DNA of 64,000 nt from Xestospongia bergquistia (Eukaryota > Porifera > Demospongiae > Haplosclerida > Petrosiidae). This document shows positions 39,330 through 55,500 of this stretch, piece by piece. The first letter of the stretch is position 1, and every line of letters begins with the position of its first letter. The stretch lies in contig OZ014415.1 of the NCBI GenBank assembly GCA_963965975.1, positions 811,001 through 875,000 of the forward strand, read 5' to 3'. The translations under genes and the position numbers were made by a program. Below the pieces are notes generated by a model. It was not told the origin of the DNA, did no database searches, and saw only the letters and a list, made by a program, of their open reading frames with translations.

Positions 39330-40545
39330 GTTATAGTAATTGCTAATAGCTATTTAAAAATACCTCTTTTTGTGAGATGAGAGTAACTTTTAATGATGTC
39401 ATGTTCTATAGAGAAATATTAGCGTACGATGTAAATGGTATCAAGTGGGCGTGGTTATAACTTACTTGTATTAATATAAGCTAAAATATCAGGTTTGTTC
39501 TAATAAGATAGAGAAATGGATGCATAAAATGAAATGGACATATAGATTAAACAATAAATGATGTAATAATGATGTAATATTACATATGAAGTAAAGTCCC
39601 TTTAATAAACAAGGTTTAAGGTAATGATGTCATATACAAGGATATAATGGAAGTCACACAATGTTACAATAGTAAGTTATGCTTCATATAGTAATAATTC
39701 TGTAGTATTTAATATAATTATTAAGATCAAACAACGCCCACTCAAATAAGTACTTTTATCATATGGATTCTTGAAAGTTAAAAGACACAGATCTGATTGC
39801 TAGGGGAATTAACCAGTTCAGGATATGTTAGTTAATAATAGTTATATTTACAATAACAAATTTATTTAATACTCATTTCATTTTCATTTATAGAATTCAA
39901 TAAAAATCTCCTGCATACAGCTATGACATTTTCCAACTTTTTAAAGTGAGAATTTTTGCAAAAATACTTCTTTGGAAAGTTATGACAGTTTTACTAACTT
40001 TTGGCAGTTATATTTGTCGATACATTGAGCGCGAACTAAAAATACTATCACCATAGCTGTCATTGGAGAATCACTAACTTTTACTAAGAAGTTGGAAAGT
40101 ATTGGACCTTTTGTCAATTAGAGTGCAAAGTACCCAGTAGACCGTGCAGTGGCGTACCTGGGCCCGGGCCTACCCGAACTTCATTCATAATTAATTCATT
40201 ATTAATTAATTAAAATTTTGTGTAATAATAAATATTTATATTCATAACTATACTGTAACAACCATTAACACGTTTTGATGACCACGCCTACTTCCGGGGC
40301 CCTACCTTCGACCTTTTTTCCCAGGTACGCCCCCCGAGTAGACGCATTGGACGGCAGATTAAAGAGATATGCTGAGTCATCAATAATCATCTTGCGTATC
40401 GCGTGAGATTACGTTACTTGCGGAGAGTCTCTGGACAAGACCGCAGTGAGGTTAGTGGATTTCACTTCATTTTCATTTATATAACTACAGGATTCTTGTA
40501 CTCATTATAAAACATTATTGTATAATATGTCTCTATTGTATATGT

Positions 40546-40591
<46 letters not shown>

Positions 40592-41001
40592 ATAATAATA
40601 TATTTAATATATTGCTTTCAGCTATGTATATTGTGATTGTCCTGTGTTACAATATCCAATATTTCAACATCAGATGTAGTAGAAAGTAAAGGTGACATTC
40701 TCTAATAACATAACTGCATAATATAAGTTTTTAAATGCATTCAAGTACAACACACACACACACACACGTTCATATTATTGCCTCAATAATTGCCTATATG
40801 GATACTAAATAAAACTAAATGTTGCACAAAATAAATATAGTTCAATGTCTATAGCTAGATAGATAGATAGATAAGTTAGCAATTACAAATAAATGATGAA
40901 CTGACCTGTTGATGTGATTGCTCTGTCTCAGTTTGAAGTAGTCCTTCATTAGCAACTGCTGTAGTCAGCAAAAGAGAAACACTGAACAAAATTAGAAGCA
41001 T
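27047..41001 (-). CDS. Receptor tyrosine kinase with fibronectin III-like ectodomain, copy 1 (RTK1)
   Basis: Single-pass receptor with a cytoplasmic tyrosine kinase; ligand unknown. Seventeen exons: 41001-40906 (signal peptide), 39499-39466, 39405-39364, 39252-39056, 38962-38888, 31109-30798, 30580-30506, 30438-30138, 30065-30015, 29932-29790 (TM), 29520-29262, 29022-28832, 28729-28694, 28641-28510, 28159-27904, 27850-27754 and 27575-27047. They join in frame to 941 aa. The order is: signal peptide, two FN3-like modules, a Ser/Thr-rich stalk, a TM helix near residues 397-425, and the kinase. Kinase motifs are [38 protein letters not shown] and SDVWSFG. The family is orphan by eye. Intron 5 is about 7.8 kb because of a satellite. 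The intron after the exon ending at 28694 appears to use a GC donor. A 7-bp indel relative to copy 2 gives a different C-terminus (ending FEATQ). Confidence 0.88.
27577..27722 (-). repeat. (CT)n tract before the last RTK1 acceptor
   Basis: About 145 bp of (GA)n with AAAG and GGGA interruptions on the plus strand; on the RTK1 sense strand it is (CT)n ending in CTCTAG, the acceptor of the last exon. Confidence 0.95.
28170..28380. repeat. Minisatellite in an RTK1 kinase intron
   Basis: Irregular tandem units of 12-24 bp built on TTTATTGGTACATTGGTACA and TTTATTGATACATTGG. The matching intron of copy 2 (46025-46230) has the same motif with a different arrangement. Confidence 0.85.
29120..29258. 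repeat. Minisatellite of about 44 bp, RTK1 intron
   Basis: About two units containing CCATTGATCTACTTATCTAT and CCATTTATCCATCCATGTAT. Copy 2 has about four units at the same place (46990-47205). Confidence 0.85.
29524..29571 (-). repeat. (CT)n tract before the RTK1 exon carrying the glycine loop
   Basis: (GA)n on plus, (CT)n on the sense strand, ending in CCTCCAG, the acceptor of the exon 29520-29262. Confidence 0.93.
30590..30712. repeat. 20-21 bp minisatellite, RTK1 intron
   Basis: About five units of ATGGATCAATACATCAATCA and close variants. RTK2 has only about one unit at the same site (48530-48565). Confidence 0.85.
31240..38791. repeat. 58-bp satellite array, about 130 units, in RTK1 intron 5
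   Basis: Head-to-tail units of about 58 bp: GTGTCCTCAATATAGAGGTT, then GTATAATACACTAAAGTATT, then AGTATGGGACTAGAACAA. Variants are GAGATTG, GAGCTTG, GGGACTTGAAC, GTATAGAACTAG, a 4-bp longer TATTATAGTATG form, and a short unit lacking ACTAGAACA (GTATGGGCAAG). There are no spacers between units. Variant markers recur in blocks: GAGCTTG at 33342, 34847 and 37810, and GTATGGGCAAG at 33601, 35106 and 38069. Both sets are 1505 and 2963 bp apart, which shows higher-order duplication. A GGACAC/GTGTCC inverted pair lies at the left edge (31210-31237). Confidence 0.97.
39261..39327 (-). repeat. (TA)n(GA)n compound microsatellite, RTK1 intron
   Basis: (TA)15 followed by (GA)n on plus; on the RTK1 sense strand (CT)n then (TA)n then the acceptor AACAAATAG. 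RTK2 has no long TA run here and a shorter GA run (49692-49711). Confidence 0.93.
39893..40481. mobile_element. 573-bp insertion with a 16-bp target-site duplication, RTK1 only
   Basis: TTCATTTTCATTTATA occurs at 39877-39892 and again at 40466-40481. RTK2 has it once (50257-50272) with matching flanks on both sides, so RTK2 preserves the empty site. A 16-bp duplication fits target-primed retroposition better than common DNA transposons, but no poly(A) tail or reverse-transcriptase fragment is visible. The insert contains diverged internal copies of CTATGACATTTTCCAACTTT-like text and a nested small element at 40143-40336. Its identity is unknown. Confidence 0.8.
40143..40336. mobile_element. 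Small hAT-like MITE nested in the RTK1 insertion
   Basis: The terminal segments are inverted: CAGTGGCGTACCTGGG on the left and CCCAGGTACGCC on the right (12 bp perfect). AGTAGAC flanks both sides (40136-40142 and 40337-40343), a possible target duplication of 7-8 bp. The interior is AT-rich with no coding potential. The CAGTGGCG-type end and duplication length suggest a hAT-derived MITE; the exact outer ends are uncertain by about 4 bp. Confidence 0.6.
40546..40588. repeat. (TA)n microsatellite, RTK1 first intron
   Basis: A (TA)n run of about 40 bp. The corresponding place in RTK2 (50458-50544) has an interrupted, longer TA tract. (CA)n and (GATA)n runs also occur at about 40749-40768 and 40857-40873. 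Confidence 0.93.
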
Positions 41002-41076
41002 CTTTACAAATTCTATTGATGGCAATACTTGGAAGGGAGTGCTTTAAAAAGAACACCTGATTCAGAAGTATGGCTT
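41002..41076 (-). promoter_or_regulatory. RTK1 5' flank up to the duplication edge
   Basis: About 75 bp upstream of the RTK1 ATG match the RTK2 flank (50965-51040), including TTGGAAGGGAGTGCTTTAAA. Homology stops after ATGGCTTCA: copy 1 continues into RTK relic sequence, copy 2 into unrelated DNA. The promoter of copy 1 may therefore be truncated to this segment. Confidence 0.55.
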
Positions 41077-41374
41077 CAGATCATATCATAAGTAACAGTT
41101 GTCATGGTAGCAGATATGTTTACTACATTATATGTACTTGTCATCATTAATGTCATAGTAGTAGTTGATGGTTTTAATGAGTTCAGTGACTGTTCTATTA
41201 ATTTTAATGAAGAACTTAATGGCGGCATGCTGATTATTAATGCAGCTGTACTAGTGGGATGAATTGTAGATGACGATTCTTGATGTCTTGTTAAATTCAT
41301 TGGACTACTCCATCCTAAATACATAGTAAGGTTTTTATTCTCAAGAGGAACAATGTAGTAACAACGAATCAACA

Positions 41375-41406
<32 letters not shown>

Positions 41407-41780
41407 TTAATTATAAATAATTACAACTATTGTAACACACTCTTAAGTAGACAACATTGGTGTCATTGGATACCATAAGTGAGTTAATGTCTTCCACTTG
41501 ATAAATGGACATATGAACAGACATACTTACCTCATCACTAACTAATGTGACATTAACAACATCAAATATATTAGTATCATAATTAGAAGGACCCTCATAA
41601 TCCTCACCAACCCAAATCTGATACTGAAGATTATCTGTTATATCTCCGTTGAGAGAAAGTGACGAATATATATTAATATCAGATATAGATGAGTCCAAAT
41701 TAGAGGTGTGGTCAACTTGTACTAGATTTGATACTAAATAATGCAACTTCTTTATAGTGGATGATACAAGACACTGTCCT
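41077..41780 (-). pseudogene. Relic of a third RTK copy (ectodomain exons only)
   Basis: Contains, in RTK order, most of the Ser/Thr-stalk exon (about 41090-41370, ending at the same acceptor plus a GA tract), part of the short exon [19 protein letters not shown] (about 41430-41500), and part of the large FN3 exon (about 41531-41718). The intron and exon starts between the last two are deleted, so the exon text is fused directly (IYQVEDINS). The signal peptide, TM and kinase parts are absent. It lies immediately upstream of RTK1, starting exactly where RTK1/RTK2 homology ends. Confidence 0.85.
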
Positions 41781-41784
41781 TAGT

Positions 41785-42058
41785 ATAGAGATGTCCTCAA
41801 TATAGAGGTTGTGTAATACACTAAAGTATTAGTATGAGACTAGAACAAGTGTCCTCAATACAGAGGTTGTATAATACACTAAAGTATTAGTATGGGACTA
41901 AAACAAGTGTCCTCAATGTAGAGGTTGTATAATACACTAAAGCATTAGTATGGGACTAGAACAAGTGTCCTCAATGTAAAGGTTGTATAATACACTAAAG
42001 TGGGACTAAAACAAGTGTCCTCAATATAGAGGTTGTATAATACACTAAAGTATTAGTA
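41785..42058. repeat. Short array of the 58-bp unit, about 4-5 copies
   Basis: Same orientation as the RTK1 array and in the same place relative to the FN3 exon relic. Units are more diverged (ATGAGACTAG, CAATACAGAGG, a truncated unit at about 41995). Confidence 0.93.
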
Positions 42059-42546
42059 TCAAAATATTTTAAGACTAATGATCGTGAAAACCTAGTGGGT
42101 GTTAAATGCATTACTCTATTCCTGATTGCAGATGCTTGCTACAATACATCCTACATGCATAGTTCCTAACATGTACAGTTATTTTTATTAGCACTATATC
42201 AACTGATGTATACTCTTGGATGTTACTAGAAAAGGAAGAGACATTATTGCATCCATTCAATCTCCATTCATTCATTTATCTGTTCATGTATCCATTAAAG
42301 CTAAACCCTCCTCTCTTTTGACAAGCTAAATGGTAGCTAAGGAAACAGTTTACTAGACCATCCATTTTGTATGTCCATCTATTCATCCATCTGAAATACT
42401 AATGGATAAATGATAACTCACTTAACTCAGACACTATTATTTATAGGCCCCAATTGTCTGTGTGGTATGTTCTGAAAATGAAACAAGGGACTTATAATGT
42501 CAATATTGTAGTAGCTGGGGAACAAGGCACTTATAATATCAATATT
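42059..42546. other. Unassigned spacer
   Basis: No gene is supported here. There is a CCATT/CATTCATT-rich stretch at about 42245-42295. CTTATAATGTCAATATTG and CTTATAATATCAATATTC (about 42491 and 42531) form a direct repeat just before the hAT-like end. Confidence 0.5.
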
Positions 42547-43720
42547 CAGGGCTGTACACAGGGGGGGTGATAGGGGGTAACGACAAATCACCCCCTTTTG
42601 AGCTTAATAATCAATTATTCATGTTTGCTTTGATCAGAGGATGACAAAGCAAAGCTTTCAATTTGTTAAATTGCTAATGAGTCGATGAAGCATGTCAAAT
42701 ACATGAGTCATGTGTCTGACATGCTTCACTAAGTGCACATGATCACAATTGCACCTGCCTATACTCTTCGGTGGTAAACTAAAGTTATGAAAAGAAGTAG
42801 AAACTCAAAGGAACATGATATCAGAACTTTTTTCTCCAAAAGAAGAGCTTTGGAAGAAGATCATGAGTTACTTATTTATCTACTTTTCTAAATGTAGTTT
42901 TAGATACAAGTGTTGAGGTAGATGTTGATTCACCTTTAAGCGTGCCTTTAAGTCAAGATTCAATACTGTCTCACACTGAGGTCGTCGATACTACAGAAGA
43001 ATGCTTATCAGAAACTAGTAGTTGTTCCAATATTGTTTCAAACATTACCTTTCAAGCACCCACTACTTGAGACACCACAATTCTCAATGATATTGGAAAC
43101 ATACTTGAGCCATCCAAGTCAGTTGATACTTTATGTCATACTGTCGCTAGTCTATCCAACGATGAAAGTATTTGTTACTTTTAACCATTTCCTGCCACCA
43201 AGTATTTTGTCATGTACTTACAGCAAAGGAAGTAATCATAGGTTTAACCCTACTTGGCTTGACAAATATCCATGGCTACGTTACAGTCCTAAACTTGATG
43301 GTCTATTTTGTGGGCCATGTTCTCTTCTTCTGCGTATAAATGAAAGGAAGGACAAAGGGTTACTGGTAAACAGGCCTTACTCTAATTGGATTAAAATTAG
43401 TAATGTCCTAAACAAACACACTTCCCTTTGTTATCATCATATGATATATTCCCTTCAATATCAAATCGACCTGCAACATTGAAAGATGCCCTTATGAAAT
43501 GTTGCTCTAGTAACCTTCCAAATATTTATACTCTCTTGAAGCTATTTGCAACGATACCACTTAGCTCATGCTCCTGTGAAAGATCAGCATCCTCTTTGAG
43601 GCGATTGATGTTAAGATGTTCCCAAACGAAGCAAAGGTTAAGTGACCTAACATTAATACACATGAACTATTACACTGGTATTGTGTATTGTAGGTAATAT
43701 TGGTATTTAGGGTAATATTG
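42547..43720 (+). mobile_element. Decayed, internally deleted hAT transposon
   Basis: Starts with CAGGGCTGTACACAGGGG, a typical hAT terminus, followed by a subterminal inverted pair (GGGGGTGAT ... ATCACCCCC, about 42562-42597). A transposase-like frame begins at 42787 (MKRSRNSKEHDIRTFFSKRR). A TTF-type zinc-finger region follows (FNPTWLDKYPWLRYSPKLDG, then LFCGPC) at about 43240-43330, in a shifted frame with several stops upstream. The catalytic core is missing. A hAT C-terminal dimerisation region (CERSASSLRRLM, about 43575-43610) follows directly. No right-hand inverted end is visible; the DAXX pseudogene begins at once. Confidence 0.75.
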
Positions 43721-43726
43721 GTATAA

Positions 43727-44632
43727 TGGAGATGGAACTCACGTTAGATGAAATGGACAGTGATATTTCACCTTATCTTAAAGGGGATTTAATAAAAAGG
43801 AAATTTGTAAAAGTGTGGCATGAATTGCGTGACATTGTTGGCATTTCACTGGAAATACCTTATCCTGAAATTAATCGTTGAGTTGAACATCTTTTGAAAT
43901 TGAATGAGTTCCCTGATTATTGGGATGTATGTCAGCTGGTCAATCGAGTTAACGAGAGACATTCATTAGGTATTAAAGAAAGGGAAGCACATTTACTCTC
44001 ACGCAAAATTTTCAGAGAAGTCGGAGAGCAAATAAAACAAAAAAGAAGGCAAACATATTCTCAATTATTTGGTTCACATTTAACAGATATAATAGAAGAG
44101 GATCCTGCTCTTAAAGACCCAATTCTACTTGAGCAGTTGACATCTAGTGAAGAGTCAGGACGCAAAAGGTTAGAAGAATTGTATGATGAGTTTGCATTAC
44201 GACAAGAAAAGGAAGGAGACCATACTGATTCCTCTAATGAAGAAAGAGAGAGTGTGAAAAGACAAAAATATGATGACATGGAGAATGAGGAACAAACAAG
44301 AACAGGTCTAATAATAGTTTGTGTATCTGTATATGTTTAGTTAATCTTTTCTTATAGATCAAGAAACATCCAACATAGCTGGTGATTCTCATAATAATAG
44401 TGGTCTAGAAGACATTGAGAAATCATCAGGCCAATTTGTACAAGATGATACATTAAATGAGACTGTTGAGAATGAGATAGATTATGGTAATGAGTTAGTA
44501 TCAGAAAGACAAGATATGTCACCAGAAAGACAATATATAGTATCAGAAAAAGATTCCAATATTAATCCTGTTCTGGATGACATTATTGTCAATGATAGTT
44601 GTGATTCTGATGTGATAGTGATTAGTGATTAA
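43727..44632 (+). pseudogene. Broken duplicate of the DAXX-like gene
   Basis: Homologous to 25859-26802 but lacking the first 58 codons and the promoter. Relative to the intact gene it has a 36-bp in-frame deletion near 43858 (between GGAAATAC and CTTATCCTG) and then a CGA-to-TGA nonsense change at 43879-43881. Downstream, the frame is open to the intron, with no early in-frame ATG. The splice sites and second exon (44359-44632), including the DVIVISD terminus, are intact and very similar to the source. Truncation plus nonsense makes a functional DAXX product unlikely. Its left end abuts the hAT remnant. Confidence 0.9.
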
Positions 44633-44835
44633 TTATTACTATATATTGTAATTTACAAGATGTTTCTTTCCTCTCACTAAATATTCAAAATCCTTTATAT
44701 CTAAGATGATAATTAATAACAAAAATACAAAATAAAAATGACATCATTAATAATTATTGAAATAAGAATTTTATTGTATTATTATTTTAAAACACATATA
44801 GCAAACAGTGTTATTCATAAATTATCATTGAAGGT
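44633..44835. other. Convergent 3' region, DAXX pseudogene / RTK2
   Basis: Near-identical copy of 26803-27046, with the same AATAAAAATGACA and TTTTATTGTATTATT words, which could be poly(A) signals for RTK2 on the minus strand. Confidence 0.6.
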
Positions 44836-50964
<6,129 letters not shown>

Positions 50965-51279
50965 CTTTACAAATTTTATTGATGGCAATACTTGGAAGGG
51001 AGTGCTTTAAAAAGAAGACCAAGTTCAGAAGTATGGCTTCAACTTAAACCTTTTTTGTTGAGGCAATTGAAAACATCCTCATTTATGGTATACAATTCTC
51101 TAATAAAATAAACAAACTTATTAGTAAATTGTTTTCATAATATCTTTTGTTGTTGTTAGCTTGTGATGTTTGATTAATGAGTATATGGAATAATGATTGA
51201 TATGATATACTGATATAAAATGGTGGACTAAAATAATGTTAAATAATTCATAATCCAGTTCTTGTTTTTGGTTTCTGCC
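50965..51279. other. RTK2 5' flank / MCM9 3' flank
   Basis: 315 bp. The first 75 bp are shared with the RTK1 flank. The rest is AT-rich and includes AATAAAATAAAC near 51101, but the transcript of MCM9 (minus) would need signals below 51280. No gene is seen. Confidence 0.5.
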
Positions 51280-51806
51280 TTAAAATTCAAAGTTCTCATC
51301 AAACAGATCTTCACTATCAACAGAGAAACAACTTGTTGAAAGATGGGCGGAGTCATTAGGTATGTTTTTCATTGTATTTGTCTCATTGGGAATAGTACCA
51401 TGAGATTGAGACTGGTGTTTTGGTGTTCTGGAATGAATGATTGGAGTTTGGGAATGGAATTGATTAGATTGTTTGAGATGTTGAAGTTGTAGTTGTTCTA
51501 AAATTAGTTCCTCTAGAATAAACACACATACATGTACAATGGACAGACAGATGAATAAAATGGACGAATAGAATCAAAAATGAACGAACTGACCTTGTCT
51601 TTTATACTCTTCATTGACATCTTCAGGAAATGCTGAATGTAGACAGTTTACTTCTCCTAGGAGAGCTGAACTCTGTATTAGTAAGACATATCTACTAAAT
51701 TGTCTTCCTAAACTTACTTGCATAGAACATTCAACAACAGTTACAGCTGCTATTGAATCTAGTAATGTAACCTCAGAATGCAGCATTAATCTAGCATGAG
51801 CTGAAA

Positions 51807-51840
<34 letters not shown>

Positions 51841-52465
51841 AGAAGAAAAGGACGAAGATGGTAAAAGAGATCATCATATTAATTCTTACCTTGTGCTAGA
51901 CGTACTAGACTTTCTAATAACCTTATTGTTGTTCTAGCTGCATTTCGGCTATCAGTCTGTCTCTGGAGTTGATAATATCTTGATAAGACCCTATGTGGTA
52001 AATTTATATCAGTATCAGAACCCTCAATTGGATGCAATTAATTTCTATATTATTTTGATCACTATAATTACAAACTGGTAAAACAGGTTTAAACTAGTAA
52101 TTCTTACTGGTTTGCTTGATCACTCATGGTGGGTTGAAGTGTTTTAATATAAACAAAATAAGCCGCAAGTTTTTCCAAGTTCCATGTGTCATCTTTAAAA
52201 AGGAAGTTAGTCAAAGTTACAGAATAATAAACTCTCAACCATTATTGATTTGGTCTTCCTGACTTCTAGACAATATGAAAGATGACACAACTCTTTGAAA
52301 GAAAAGGAAATAGGAAATAGAATTTTAAAAAAATAAATTATTGAAATGTACTTATCCCATTCTTCATTCATTGAATCAAGTAACACTAATACAAGATCAA
52401 AACGACTTAATAATGGACTAGCTAATGCTATATTAACACTTATACTCTGAGAGAGAGAGAGAGAG

Positions 52466-52538
<73 letters not shown>

Positions 52539-55500
52539 TAAACATTTATACAATGCTATACTCACTTCTTTAGGATCATAATGACCTTTAGGATTAGTAG
52601 CTGCTAAAATAGAACATCTAGTATTCAATTTACATACCAATCCAGCCTACATACCAACACAACATGGACATAGTAATGACATATGTTATCTCACTTTAGC
52701 AACGCTAATAGTCTGTTGTTCCATAGCTTCATGAATACTAGCACGATCATGTTCTCTGATACTATTGAACTCATCTAAAAGCAAATGAAAGGGACTAACT
52801 CATTGGTTGCTATGGATACAAATGATGAATTATAAGTCTTACCGATACAACATAGTCCACCATCAGCAAGGACTAAAGCACCAGCTTCAAGTTGCCATTC
52901 ACCACTATCCTGTACATAGATTAATAAAACAAAAATGGAGGGAGTATCTTGTACCTTTACAGCTGTAACAGTTAAACCGGCACTTGTTGTTCCCACACCA
53001 GTTGTCAAAACAGATCGAGAAATAAGTTTAGCAGCAAACTTCAAAAACTGAGACTTTCCTGTTCCTAATACCTGAGACTGGAAAACTGAGTCTCAACATT
53101 AGATTCTAATCACCTGGATCTCCTACTAAAAGCAAATGAGAATCACCTCGTACACGAGTTCCAGAAGAATCCACATACTAAAAAAGTAAAAGTATATGTA
53201 CAGGACCCTACAGTAAGGGGTATTAACCTGGACCCCTCCAATTAAAGCCAAACAAACACTCAATTTAACTACATAAAGACCAAAAACTTGGGGACAAAAA
53301 CTTCTAATAATCAAGTTTCGACCCTCCAGGGGTCGATCTTCATATTGCGACCAAAATGTCCGAAATGTCTCTTTCTAACATTACAAATTTAAAAGAGTCG
53401 TATAAAGTTATATATCATTTTACATACTAGATCATCTGTGACATTAACATTTGATCTATGTTCACTGTTTAAAAATACATGATTAGCATGTATAACTAAC
53501 TCCAACGAACAAGGATAGCCAGCTCTAAATAAGAGATATAGATAGATGAATGAATTAGTACTCTACCCTAGAGGTTTCCAGCGTTGTCGTACAATACCAG
53601 TCACTGTTACATCATCACCTGCCTTACAGCAGTCAACTAGATCTCTCTCCAACACCACCCACACAGATCGTGGTATCTAGGGGGGAAATTATATATAAAT
53701 GTCCTCTACCAATTCTCTGTCTGTTCATTCATAACATACATAACCAATATCCAATTTCTGTACATGCTCCTGTATCTTCATCTCTTGGTAGTCATGGTAA
53801 CTGGACGTAGAAAGCCCTAGAGTGACAAAACACTACTAATAAGACCAGTCATTGTTTACAATGATGTTATGACAGTAATAGTACTATTATCGGATGTGTG
53901 GACATTATTTGGCTGACACATACTAACACTATAGTACTCCAAACTTGTTGACATGTATTTATCAACGAGTTAGTCCCATTTCGCCTACTCCCATTTCGCC
54001 TACTAATTGACAACCAGTGCCATTTTGCCTACTCATGCAAAATGGTATACAATTCATGGAATACAATAAATACATGATGGTTTTGATGTGAGTTTCACAT
54101 AAAAAGGGTGTTACCTAAGCCAGTCTTTGATTTTCATTGCCAAAAACTATTGCTCTAGCATTTGTGCCTCAACGATTTGTTCGCTTTGCTTGGCATGGTA
54201 TCAAGATGCAAATTCCAAATGTTTAAAAAATGGACGAGTTTGTGACCTACTTTGAAGAGACGTGGTTGGTGGGCAACTTTGGTCCTAGACTATGGAACAT
54301 CTCCTCAGATGTCAGCAGCCCTAGGACCAACAACCACCTTGAAGGATGGCACAACAAATTGAAGCGAATTGCAAGGAAAGCCCACCCCAATGTGTTTGAA
54401 CTCGTCGAAATCTTCAAGCAAGAACAATCAAGCACTGAAGTCAGCATTGCTCAACTTGAAGCAGGATCCCAGCCACCTAAAAGAGCTAAGAAGTCTGTTG
54501 AAAAAGACAATGAAATAGGAGAACTAAAAAGTAGATTTGATCAAATTAGTTTAGAAGAGTATATTAGAGGAATTTCTGCTCATACTACCATTTGAACTAT
54601 ATGTGTATACATAGTTTTGTTGGAACTTAATACTATTAGATGATTTTTAACCTTTTTTATTCTCTTGCAAACTTACTTCTATCATTTTCATCAAGTTTTG
54701 CATAAGTAGACAAAATGGCACTGGTCGTCAATTAGTAGGCGAAATGGGAGTAGGCAAAATGGCACCAATTCTTATCAACATACCATCATCAACTGATGAA
54801 ATTTTGAATGAATTACAACCTTTTTCTGGACAACTGTGAGAATGAGAAAGAGAGAGAGAGAGAGAGAGGGGGGGGAGGGAGAAATAATCAATGAATATCA
54901 TTAAGATGATACTTTACTTTGAAGGTTTTGATATATTAAAATATTGTTCAAACTCTGCCTCCACAGAAAACGTCTGATGACATTTATGACATGTGAATTG
55001 TCTCTCCTTTTCCAATAACTTCACTGTGGTTGATCTTATTACCGTTCCTATGGCAACCAAAGTCACAGAGTTATTAAGAAGTAATCTCCATCCATCCATC
55101 AGTACATCCTTCACACACCACAAAAAGCAAGCAATCGTCCAACATCAGCTGTTAAAGGTATGACATTTCGAGTATATTCAGGAAACAATGGCAGTCCAGT
55201 TATCCTTACATGTACATGTTCCTTGTAAACCTAATTAAAAATGGATTTAAATTAATTCAAAACGTACTATCAGATTACAAATGAACTCTTACTAAAGCGT
55301 CACATTGCTCACGATTTCCTCCTTTATCTAGTAGTACTTTCAATGTTTCTTGGAGCATGTTATTAAATACTACATCAACAATATCAAATAGACATAGTGT
55401 ATTTTGTACCTGGTAATGTAGTCAATGGTTTGATATGTAAATGTTCCCATAATATCATACTAAAGTCTGTCAGCTGTGTACAACTATCAAATAAATCCCA

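Noticed and set aside
40749..40873. Short (CA)n and (GATA)n runs as regulatory elements
   Set aside because: Ordinary microsatellites without positional logic; mentioned only with the nearby (TA)n tract.
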